From Luteipulveratus mongoliensis (lineage in GTDB: Bacteria > Actinomycetota > Actinomycetes > Actinomycetales > Dermatophilaceae): 64,000 nt of DNA. Numbering within the stretch: the stretch's first letter is position 1; each line of letters begins with the position of its first letter. The translations under genes were made by a program, and so were the position numbers. This document shows, one piece after another, positions 25,162 through 31,979 of this stretch. The stretch lies in NCBI RefSeq assembly GCF_001190945.1, contig NZ_CP011112.1, forward strand, positions 3,100,001 through 3,164,000, written 5' to 3'. The notes below the pieces were generated by a model that did no database searches, was not told the origin of the DNA, and saw nothing but the letters and a program-made list of their open reading frames with translations.

Positions 25162-25962
25162 ATGGATTGGCTCGACGGGGTCACCGAGCTGCACGCGTCT
25201 GGTCAGGCCGGTGTCCTGGTCACGGTGGCGATCGCGCGCGGGCACACGCCGCGGGAGGCGGGCGCCAAGATGGTCGTGTCGCTCGACCGCACGTGGGGGA
25301 GCGTGGGCGGCGGCAACCTCGAGGCAGAGGCGATCGAACGTGGCAGAAGCATGCTGCAGGAGGCGCTCGGGCCGCCCTCACTGCTCGACGTTGCCCTCAA
25401 CGACAGAGCGCCGCACAAGCACGGACGGCAGTGCTGTGGTGGCCAGGTGACCCTGCTGTTCGAGCCGCTCACGGTGGCGCCGACGGTGGCGATCTTCGGC
25501 GTCGGCCATGTCGGTCTGGAACTCGCACGCATCCTGGGCCGCCTCGACGTGCGGCTCGTGCTGATCGACTCTCGTCCAGAGCAGCTGGCGGACGAGCGTC
25601 TGCGACCCGCCTTGGACGGCCCGGCGACGGTCGACGTACGTCATCTCCCGGTTCCCGAGGCGGCGCTGGCGGACCTTCCCCCGGGCAGTCATGTCCTGGT
25701 GATGACGCACGACCACGCCGAGGACGCCGCCCTCTGCGACTCGGCGCTGCGGCGTACGGACCTGGGCAGCATCGGCCTGATCGGGTCGAGCGCGAAGTGG
25801 CAGCGCTTCCGCAAGACCCTGGGAGAGCAGGGCCACACGGAGGCCGACCTCGCCCGCATCACGACACCGATCGGCGTACCGGGAGTTGGCGGCAAGGAGC
25901 CTGCGACGATCGCGCTCAGCGTGGCCGCCGCGCTCCTGCCGCTCCTGACGACGCGTCAGTAG
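25162..25962 (+). CDS. xdhC: Xanthine dehydrogenase accessory protein
   Basis: Protein of 266 residues that binds sulfurated molybdenum cofactor and hands it to XdhB. The N-terminal XdhC/CoxI domain shows GHTPREAGAKMVV, GSVGGGNLEAEA and the conserved HGRQCCGGQ; the C-terminal Rossmann domain shows VAIFGVGHVGLELARIL and the end motif GVPGVGGKEPATIALSVAA. ATG at 25162 is one base after the xdhB stop. Its 3' end overlaps the convergent deaminase gene by 7 bases. No molybdopterin cytidylyltransferase follows; a MocA-like gene lies at 40.7 kb. Confidence 0.93.
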   Translation: MDWLDGVTELHASGQAGVLVTVAIARGHTPREAGAKMVVSLDRTWGSVGGGNLEAEAIERGRSMLQEALGPPSLLDVALNDRAPHKHGRQCCGGQVTLLFEPLTVAPTVAIFGVGHVGLELARILGRLDVRLVLIDSRPEQLADERLRPALDGPATVDVRHLPVPEAALADLPPGSHVLVMTHDHAEDAALCDSALRRTDLGSIGLIGSSAKWQRFRKTLGEQGHTEADLARITTPIGVPGVGGKEPATIALSVAAALLPLLTTRQ

Positions 25963-26468
25963 GTGACGCGGTCCCCCTTGTCCAGCCACCGCTCGAACGG
26001 CGCGAAGGCGGCCGGCACGGTCACGTGGGCGACCGACGTCGGCCACTGCGACCGCTCCGTCGCGAACAGGTCGTAGAACGCGCGGTCGTCGAACCCGCCG
26101 CGCGCTGCATCGTCGCGATCGGCGGCGTACACAACTCGGTCCAGGCGTGCCCACAGCGCGGCCGACATGCAGAGGGGACATGGCTCGCACGACGTGTAGA
26201 GCACGGCGCCCTTGAGCGAGAAGTCGCCGATGGCCTGCGCCGCTGCACGGATGGCGACGACCTCGGCGTGCGCGGTCGGATCCAGGTCTCGCGTCACGCG
26301 ATTGACGCCTTCGGCGAGAACTTTGCCGCCTGCGACCACGACTGCGCCGAACGGGCCGCCACCAGCACCGACGTTGTCGCGGGCGAGCGTGATCACGTGC
26401 TGAAGCCAACGGTCGTCCGAGTCGGGTGTGGTGTCCTGGGACTGACTCGTGCCTGGCTCGCCGCTCAT
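25956..26468 (-). CDS. Guanine deaminase-type nucleoside deaminase
   Basis: Cytidine-deaminase-fold enzyme of 170 residues. The zinc site is HAEVVAIR (His and catalytic Glu) and SCEPCPLCMSA (PCxxC). The sequence after it, ARLDRVVYAADRDDAARGGFDD, is like bacterial guanine deaminase (GuaD/GDA), which makes xanthine, the substrate of the convergent XDH. tRNA adenosine deaminase TadA shares the fold, but neighbourhood and the C-terminus favour guanine. Start at 26468 (MSGEP) is preferred; a start 6 codons earlier is possible. The first 22 residues look disordered. Confidence 0.85.
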   Translation of the reverse strand: MSGEPGTSQSQDTTPDSDDRWLQHVITLARDNVGAGGGPFGAVVVAGGKVLAEGVNRVTRDLDPTAHAEVVAIRAAAQAIGDFSLKGAVLYTSCEPCPLCMSAALWARLDRVVYAADRDDAARGGFDDRAFYDLFATERSQWPTSVAHVTVPAAFAPFERWLDKGDRVTY

Positions 26469-26502
26469 GGCGTCATCAGACCACACACACCGCGCGCCCG
26501 TT

Positions 26503-26532
26503 TTGGGCGAGCGGGGATTCGTCGGCTACAGT
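26503..26532 (+). promoter_or_regulatory. Promoter of the second tRNA-Gly/tRNA-Val unit
   Basis: TTGGGC, an 18-base spacer and TACAGT; the tRNA begins 38 bases after the -10. Same spacing as the promoter of the first tRNA-Gly copy. Confidence 0.65.
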
Positions 26533-26570
26533 TCTCTCCGTTGCCCAGACCATTCGGTCGGTGGCAGCAG

Positions 26571-26643
26571 GCGGACATAGCTCAGTTGGTAGAGCGCAAC
26601 CTTGCCAAGGTTGAGGTCGCCGGTTCGAGCCCGGTTGTCCGCT
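26571..26643 (+). tRNA. tRNA-Gly (anticodon GCC), second copy
   Basis: Base-for-base identical to the tRNA at 21149-21221; the identity ends two bases after the gene. Same arms and loop TTGCCAA. Confidence 0.97.
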
Positions 26644-26673
26644 CTCTCGACCTCCTTCGTGGGGGTCGAGCCA

Positions 26674-26748
26674 GGGCGATTGGCGCAGTGGTAGCGCGCT
26701 TCCTTGACACGGAAGAGGTCACTGGTTCAAACCCAGTATCGCCCACCA
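26674..26748 (+). tRNA. tRNA-Val (anticodon GAC)
   Basis: Acceptor GGGCGAT/ATCGCCC, anticodon stem CTTCC/GGAAG with loop TTGACAC, T arm CTGGTTCAAACCCAG. Body 72 bases plus encoded CCA (26746-26748). Confidence 0.95.
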
Positions 26749-26754
26749 GTACGG

Positions 26755-26795
26755 AACGGCCCCTGACCTGCGAAGACGCAAGGTCAGGGGCCGTT
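26755..26795 (+). terminator. Strong terminator of the tRNA unit
   Basis: AACGGCCCCTGACCT and AGGTCAGGGGCCGTT form a perfect 15-bp stem with an 11-base loop, directly after tRNA-Val and ahead of the convergent hydrolase operon. Confidence 0.85.
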
Positions 26796-26896
26796 GTCGC
26801 GCCACACACTGGCCAAAACGAGGCGTCGCCTTCGACGAGGTCAGTGTCGCGGCGACCCGCGGGCGCCAGTTCCTTAGGTGCAGTGGTTGGTCGGAC

Positions 26897-27801
26897 TCAT
26901 GCTGAGTCCCCGAGGAAGTCGACCGCGACCGACGCGAACCTGTCGTGGAACTGGAATATCCCGCCATGGCCAGAGTCGGGGTAGATGATCAGCTCGCTGC
27001 CCTTGATACGGCGCTGGAGGTCTTCGGAGAGGACTGACGGCACCATGCGATCGTGATCGCCGTTGGCGATCAGGGTCGGCTGGGTGAGCGTGGACAGGTC
27101 AGAGGGGTCGGACCGCCCGAACTTCTTGATGGCCCTCAGCTGGGTCCGCAGCGCCTTGAGGCTGATCGGGGCGTCTCGATCGACGGTGCGCTCCTCCAGT
27201 CGCTTGATGAAAGCCTTCGCGGCGGACTTGCCGGTCTGGTCGCGTTTGAAGAACAGGAACTCCTTCGGGTCCGACCGGGTGAGAGTCGCCCGCAGGATGT
27301 CCCGATAGGTGGTGCCGACAACCTTGTCGATGCCCGCGCCGCCGCGCGGCCCGGTCCCGGTCAGTACGAGCTTGCGGACCAGTTCGGGGTGCTTGAGGAC
27401 CAGCTCCTGGGCGATGAACCCGCCCATCGAGAAGGAGAAGATATCGATCCTCTCGAAGCCGAGCGCAGCGATGAGCTCGTAGGCGTGATCGGCGGCCGCT
27501 TCGATCGTGTCGGGCACCTTTCCGGTCGAGGCACCCACGCCGCGCTGGTCGAAGGTGATGACGTGTCGCTTCTTCGCGATGGGATCGACGATGCGCGGGT
27601 CCCAGTTGTCCATGGTCGCGGCGAGGTGCACGAAGAAGACGACGGGGATACCGCCCTTCGGACCCAGTTCCCGGTACGCGTACGTCGTGCCTCCGACACG
27701 GATGGTGCGCGCTGGGGCGTCGCCATACGCCGTGATGATGGGCTCATTGCTCCCGTTGGCGCCGTGACGAGCACGAGCCCACCAGCCACCCGGCTGGTCA
27801 T
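26897..27801 (-). pseudogene. Alpha/beta hydrolase with start codon out of frame
   Basis: The downstream frame is a clean alpha/beta hydrolase: oxyanion-side FFVHLAATMDNW, FDQRGVGAST, nucleophile elbow FSFSMGGFIAQ (Ser), ANGDHDRMVP (Asp) and SGHGGIFQF (His), so the catalytic triad is intact. But from its stop at 26897 up to the next in-frame stop near 27809 there is no ATG, GTG or TTG before a GTG at 27631, which would cut off the first beta strands (TIRVGGTTYAYRELGP is encoded upstream). The ATG that overlaps the preceding gene's stop (ATGA, 27801) is in another frame. A one-base indel near 27735-27790 would join them. Either a real frameshift, a sequencing error or an unusual start. Homologues with this core are often annotated hydrolase or peroxidase. 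Confidence 0.65.
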
Positions 27802-28790
27802 CGGGTGATCACGATCTTGCCGTTGGCCTTGCCCTGCTCGACGTAGGCCATCGCGTCGATGGTCGCCGCGAACGGGAAGGTGCGGTCGAGCACCGGGCGG
27901 AGGGTGCCGGTGTCGTACAGCGCGGCGAGCGTCTTCAGCTGTGCGCCACTCGCCTTCATGAAGAGGAACGAGTAACGCACGTCGAGCTTCCGGGCGCGAG
28001 AGCGGATCTTGCGACTCATCACCGCCATGACCGGTTTGAGAACTGGCCGGCCCAGCTGGGTTGCGAAGTGCGGATCGGGCGGGCCGACCACGCTGATCGC
28101 CAGGCCGCCCGGCTTGAGGACGGTCAGTGACTTCTCGAGACTCGCCAGGCCGAGTGAGTCCAGCACGACGTCGTACCCGGCCAGGACGTCGGCGAAGTCG
28201 GTGCTCGTGTAGTCGACGACCTCGTCAGCGCCGAGGGCGCGAACCTTGTCGACGTCCTTGGTGCTGGCAGTCGTCGCGACGTATGCACCCAGGTGCTTGG
28301 CGACCTGGATGACCGTGGAGCCGAGGCCGCCGGCGCCGGCGTGGACGAGGACTTTCTGCCCGGGTCGGACGTCGGCGAGGTCGACCAGTGCCTGCCAGCC
28401 AGCGAGTGCGACCAGCGGCACGGCGGCGGCTTCCTCGAAGGAGAGAGAGGTCGGCTTCAGCGCAACGTCAGAAGCGTCGATGGCGATCTGCTCGGCGAAG
28501 GTCCCGATCCGCAGGTCGCGGGGACGGGAGTAGACCTCGTCGCCGACCTTGAATTCCGTGACGTCGGCGCCAACGTGGGTGACAGCACCGGCGACGTCGT
28601 GGCCGAGAGCGAAGGGCCGCTTGTACTTGATCAGCTGCTTGAACTCGCCGTTGCGGACCATCTTGTCGAGCGGGTTGATGCTCGCCGCGCGCACCTCGAC
28701 CAGGACGTCGCGGGGGCTGACCGTCGGCGCCGGGACCTCGGCTGCCTTGAGTCCGTCGGGGCCGTAGTGGGTGACGACGAAGGCCTTCAT
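27798..28790 (-). CDS. NADP-dependent quinone-type oxidoreductase
   Basis: Zinc-free medium-chain reductase of 330 residues (QOR/crotonyl-CoA reductase group). GroES-like half (about 1-125) with LGHDVAGAV in place of the zinc-binding GHE; Rossmann half with VLVHAGAGGLGSTVIQVAKHLGAYV near 150 and GADEVVDYTS. C-terminal GKIVITR is typical. It should reduce quinones or enones with NADPH, perhaps for detoxification. ATGA overlap with both the TetR gene upstream and the hydrolase downstream, so the three form a tight operon likely repressed by its own TetR. Confidence 0.88.
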   Translation of the reverse strand: MKAFVVTHYGPDGLKAAEVPAPTVSPRDVLVEVRAASINPLDKMVRNGEFKQLIKYKRPFALGHDVAGAVTHVGADVTEFKVGDEVYSRPRDLRIGTFAEQIAIDASDVALKPTSLSFEEAAAVPLVALAGWQALVDLADVRPGQKVLVHAGAGGLGSTVIQVAKHLGAYVATTASTKDVDKVRALGADEVVDYTSTDFADVLAGYDVVLDSLGLASLEKSLTVLKPGGLAISVVGPPDPHFATQLGRPVLKPVMAVMSRKIRSRARKLDVRYSFLFMKASGAQLKTLAALYDTGTLRPVLDRTFPFAATIDAMAYVEQGKANGKIVITR

Positions 28791-29401
28791 TCTGTGTCCT
28801 GTCTGGACGCGCGTGCGGGAGGGTGCGGGGTGGTGGCAAGGGCCATCGCGCTGGAGTACCCCGCCGCGAGAATGCGATCCGACAGCTCGGGGTCGGTGAC
28901 TGCGCGGGCGGCCTGGAGTGAGCCAACTAGCAGGGAGAACAGACCGATCGCACGCTCACTGGTCCGCTGCGGATCACCGTCGTCGAGGTGGTGGGCGATC
29001 GCCTCGATCATCGCGCTGGCGCCGCGGGTATAGGCCTCCCGGACCGCGACATCGCACCGACCGATCTCATCCAGCAGCGCTGCGGATGGGCAGCCGCCAG
29101 GGAGATCGTCGCGATGGGCGGGGGAGAGGTACTCGCGGACAAACGCCTCAACCGAGGCAAGCCCGACCGGCAGGGAGCTGACGACCGCGACCTGGTCCGC
29201 GAGCTGCTGCGCGACGACTGAGGCGACCAGATCGTCTTTCGAGGCGAAGTGGCCATAGAAGGCGCCGTTGGTGAGTCCGGCGTCGGCGACCAGGGCGGCG
29301 ATGCCGGACCGGTCGATGCCGTCGCTCTTGAACCGCCGTCCGGCAGTCTCGATCATCCGGCGCCGGGTCGCTTCCTTGTGCTCGGGGCTGTACCTCGCCA
29401 T
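28787..29401 (-). CDS. TetR-family repressor
   Basis: Regulator of 204 residues. N-terminal helix-turn-helix about 10-55: RRRMIETAGRRF, IAALVADAGLTNGAFYGHFAS, the standard TetR recognition helix. The ligand domain has CPSAALLDEIGR near 108, as in regulators of the YcdC/AcrR kind. ATG follows AAGGAGAT. It is the first gene of its operon, and repeated ATTACGA sequences upstream overlap the promoter, so it probably represses itself and the oxidoreductase-hydrolase pair until an electrophile or aromatic ligand binds. Confidence 0.9.
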   Translation of the reverse strand: MARYSPEHKEATRRRMIETAGRRFKSDGIDRSGIAALVADAGLTNGAFYGHFASKDDLVASVVAQQLADQVAVVSSLPVGLASVEAFVREYLSPAHRDDLPGGCPSAALLDEIGRCDVAVREAYTRGASAMIEAIAHHLDDGDPQRTSERAIGLFSLLVGSLQAARAVTDPELSDRILAAGYSSAMALATTPHPPARASRQDTE

Positions 29402-29424
29402 GACCTGGATCTCCTTCGGGTAAC

Positions 29425-29445
29425 ATTACGATCATACTATTACGA
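29425..29445 (-). promoter_or_regulatory. Probable TetR operator: repeated ATTACGA
   Basis: ATTACGA occurs at 29425-29431 and 29439-29445 (14-base period) in an AT-rich island, and TACGAACGTA (29441-29450) is itself a near-palindrome. On the minus strand the island contains TATGAT-like -10 sequence, so a bound repressor would occlude the promoter. Confidence 0.55.
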
Positions 29446-29594
29446 ACGTACTGCAATGTCAGCCGACAAGTGGTGAGCCACCGTCTCGGAGGCGGTCAGG
29501 GAGTGGCCGTAGGACTTCCTCGCCGCGGCCAATCACCCTTCGCCACGGCGCGAAGAGATGGCCGGGCGTCGTCGTACGCGACAGAGTGCTTCCC

Positions 29595-30197
29595 ATGACG
29601 ACGGACACAGCCACCACAGAGATATCTGCCATCGACAACGACGACGAGTGGGTGGTCCTCAGCTGGTTGTGGCAGTCCTACCGCCATGACCTGGCCCCGG
29701 TCGTGTCTGGACTTCCATATGCCGATGGTCGCTACCAGACGCGCGGCCTACCGGTCGGTGCCACGGATGACGTGGCTGCGTATCTGACCTGGCGGCCGCA
29801 TCCCAACACGGGCGAGCGGGCACCGATCGCTTTTGCGGTCGTCGACGGACTCACTGGTGCGCGGCGGTCGATCGCGGGAATGTGGGTTGCACCCGCCGTT
29901 CGGCAGGACGGCACCGGGATGAAGCTGGCGACGACGGTGATCGCACGACACCCTGGCCCGTGGGCGATCGCGTTCCAGCACGACAATCACGCAGCTGGAG
30001 CCTTTTGGCGACGGGTCGCGGACGCCGCCTTCGGAGCAGGAGCCTGGCGCGAGGAGGCTCGCGCCGTTCCAGGTCATCCGGACGTGCCGCCGGACCACTG
30101 GATCGAGACGCTCGACACGGAGAGCTACGTCCCCTTCAGTGATCGCGGCGGCCGCGCCGCGTGCCTTGCTCAGCTGCCGCCGGTCACGTGGACGTAG
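29595..30197 (+). CDS. GNAT-like N-acetyltransferase
   Basis: Protein of 200 residues. The acetyl-CoA loop is MWVAPAVRQDGTGMKLA near residue 97, preceded by a strand IAFAVVD; AIAFQHDNHAAGAFWRRVADAAFG fits the late substrate-side strand and helix. Substrate unknown. The start is placed at the ATG; an in-frame GTG three codons earlier is possible. No clear ribosome site. Its 3' end overlaps the convergent GH16 gene by 28 bases, so both C-termini are written on the same DNA. Confidence 0.78.
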   Translation: MTTDTATTEISAIDNDDEWVVLSWLWQSYRHDLAPVVSGLPYADGRYQTRGLPVGATDDVAAYLTWRPHPNTGERAPIAFAVVDGLTGARRSIAGMWVAPAVRQDGTGMKLATTVIARHPGPWAIAFQHDNHAAGAFWRRVADAAFGAGAWREEARAVPGHPDVPPDHWIETLDTESYVPFSDRGGRAACLAQLPPVTWT

Positions 30198-31027
30198 TCC
30201 ACGACGAGCTGCTGGGGGAACTGCGTGCCGCCGTCCGGGTCACCGGGCCAGTAGCCGCCCACCGCGAGATTCAAGATCAGGTCGAAGGGGTGCTCGAAGA
30301 CCCACTGGTTGCCGCCGACATCGCCCGGGCCTCGGGTTTGGTAGACGTTGCCGTCCACGGACCACTTGATCTCGTTGGGTGCCCAGTCGACGGCGAAGGT
30401 GTGGAAGTCGTCCGGGAACGCACCACCCTGCAACGTGTAGCCAGCGCCGATACCGCCGGCGCCCGAGTAGCCGGGGCCGTGGATCGTGCCGTGCACGGTG
30501 TTGGGCTCGAAGCCGACGTTCTCCATGATGTCGATCTCGCCGCACTGCGGCCATCCGACGCTGCCGATGTCGTTCCCCAGCATCCAGAACGCCGGCCACA
30601 TGCCCTGGCCGCGCGGGACCTTCATGCGGGCCTCGATGTGGCCGTGAGTCGTCGTGAAGGTCTGAGCGGTGTTCAGACGCGCGGACGTGTACTCGCAGGG
30701 GCCGTACCAGCAGTTGTAGCCCGCCGGGTTCTCCTTCTTCGCGGTGATGACCAGGTTGCCGTTGCCGTCGAGCGCGGCGTTGTTCGTGCCGTTCGTGTAG
30801 TACTGCCGCTCGTGGTTGTTGACGTTGTCGCCGGTCTCCAGCGTCCACTTGGAGCCGTCGACGCCGCTGCCGGCCGGGCCGTCGAAGTCGTCCGTGAACG
30901 TGGGCGCCAGATGAGGGCTGCCGCTGTCGGCCATGGGGGTGGCGGCGGTCGCGGGGAGCCATGATGCGGTGGCCAGAGCCGCTGCTGCTGTAACGCCGAT
31001 CAGGGTCTTGCGCTGAGTTCTTCGCAT
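30170..31027 (-). CDS. Secreted GH16 endo-beta-glucanase
   Basis: Glycoside hydrolase family 16 enzyme of 285 residues with a signal peptide (KTLIGVTAAAALATASWLPATAATP in two parts: basic RRTQRK, hydrophobic core, AxA cleavage near residue 29). The catalytic site is GEIDIMENVG (Glu-x-Asp-x-x-Glu) near 163; HGHIEARMKVPRGQGMWPAFW upstream and DFHTFAVDWAP downstream are family hallmarks of laminarinase-type (beta-1,3-glucan) members. It probably degrades fungal or algal beta-1,3-glucans outside the cell. AGGAAGG precedes the ATG. It stands alone, without a carbohydrate-binding module. Confidence 0.9.
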   Translation of the reverse strand: MRRTQRKTLIGVTAAAALATASWLPATAATPMADSGSPHLAPTFTDDFDGPAGSGVDGSKWTLETGDNVNNHERQYYTNGTNNAALDGNGNLVITAKKENPAGYNCWYGPCEYTSARLNTAQTFTTTHGHIEARMKVPRGQGMWPAFWMLGNDIGSVGWPQCGEIDIMENVGFEPNTVHGTIHGPGYSGAGGIGAGYTLQGGAFPDDFHTFAVDWAPNEIKWSVDGNVYQTRGPGDVGGNQWVFEHPFDLILNLAVGGYWPGDPDGGTQFPQQLVVDYVHVTGGS

Positions 31028-31246
31028 GAGCTGATTGCCTTCCTGTGGGGAGGTTCAATCTCGGCTGATGCTTGCCACCTTCCCAACGGGCTCTCGCTCC
31101 GTGTTCCCTGCGAATCGACCAGTCCGGCCGTATTTGTCATAAGACCGTCCAAACGCCTCATCAGAAGACGATCGGCGGGAACCGCGACAGAGCGGGGCGA
31201 GTCCACCGTCTTACAGGTAGGCAACACCGAGGCTGAGGTGGACGCG

Positions 31247-31501
31247 ATGATGCAACAGGTGGATCGGCTCGAGGTCAGATGGCACGCGCTGCCGACGGCT
31301 CGCGGTCGGGTTGAGGACGTCTGGATCGATCAGCTGCGTCGGACCAGGAAGCGGTCGGGCCCGGCAGGGGAGCGGGGAGCGGAGCAGTTCCACGGGGTCG
31401 CGTGCCGCCGCTGCAGCTCGTTGTTCATTCGCTACCCATCGCTCGAGGCCGCCGAGACGGCACGAGCAGAGCACGCGGCGACCTGCACCACTCATTGGTG
31501 A
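31247..31501 (+). CDS. Small hypothetical protein with CxxC-H-C pattern
   Basis: Protein of 84 residues; unrecognised. The C-terminal half reads ACRRCSSLFIRYPSLEAA then ARAEHAATC, a Cys-x2-Cys ... His-x3-Cys arrangement that could bind zinc like a small zinc finger. The N-terminal half is basic. ATG preceded by TGAGGTGG 5 bases away; a GTG three codons earlier is an alternative. It is bounded by the GH16 gene (divergent) and the broken kinase gene (convergent). Confidence 0.5.
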   Translation: MMQQVDRLEVRWHALPTARGRVEDVWIDQLRRTRKRSGPAGERGAEQFHGVACRRCSSLFIRYPSLEAAETARAEHAATCTTHW

Positions 31502-31508
31502 CAGTCAG

Positions 31509-31979
31509 TCAGCGAGCGGCGGGGACCCGCACCTTCAAGGCGCCTGGCCGGACATCGATCAGCCCGTCGTCGACGCTCGCCGATGGCGACAGCTTGAGGC
31601 CACCCCCGTAGCGCCCAGAGTTGGCGAATCCCGCTGAGTATCCACGGAACTCACGCTTCTCACCATCGATCGTGAGCACGAGGTCGATCCGCCGTGGGCG
31701 CATGATCGCGCGAGCCACGCCATAGATGTAGACCCAGTGGCCCTAGATCCGGCGAGCGGAGTCCGCGTACTCCTGGACAACCGAGTCCAGACCGAGGCTG
31801 ACGTTGCCCGCGCAGATCCGGCCGGCATGGGTCTCGCTCGTGCTCTCGACCACCTCTGCCTGCAGCCCCTTGGCATGAAGGGCGGATCGCAGTGGGTCGA
31901 CCCGCTCGAGAACGGTGCCGTTGCGGGCTGACGGGTTCAGGATGATCGGGACCTCGTGCGTACGCGAGGCCGGGCTCAC
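31509..31979 (-). pseudogene. Diacylglycerol kinase (DagK/YegS-like) remnant
   Basis: Readable family pieces remain in one frame: N-terminal VPIILNPSARNGTV, then directly GNVSLGLDSVVQEYADSARRI, a TAG stop at 31743, then VYIYGVARAIM, GYSAGFANSGRYGGGLKLSP, DDGLIDV and a C-terminal PGALKVRVP. The ATP-binding GGDGT core (about 80 residues) is missing between the first two pieces and about 80 residues are missing before the last, so there are two in-frame deletions and a nonsense codon. The start GTG (31979) still overlaps the agpS stop (GTGA), showing it was the third gene of the glpD-agpS operon. A functional kinase would phosphorylate diacylglycerol or a related lipid. Confidence 0.85.

Noticed and set aside
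25167-26984. 605-codon plus-strand frame across xdhC, the deaminase and tRNA genes
   Set aside because: Runs through three tRNA or coding features in the wrong frame; xdhC has clear motifs in another frame.
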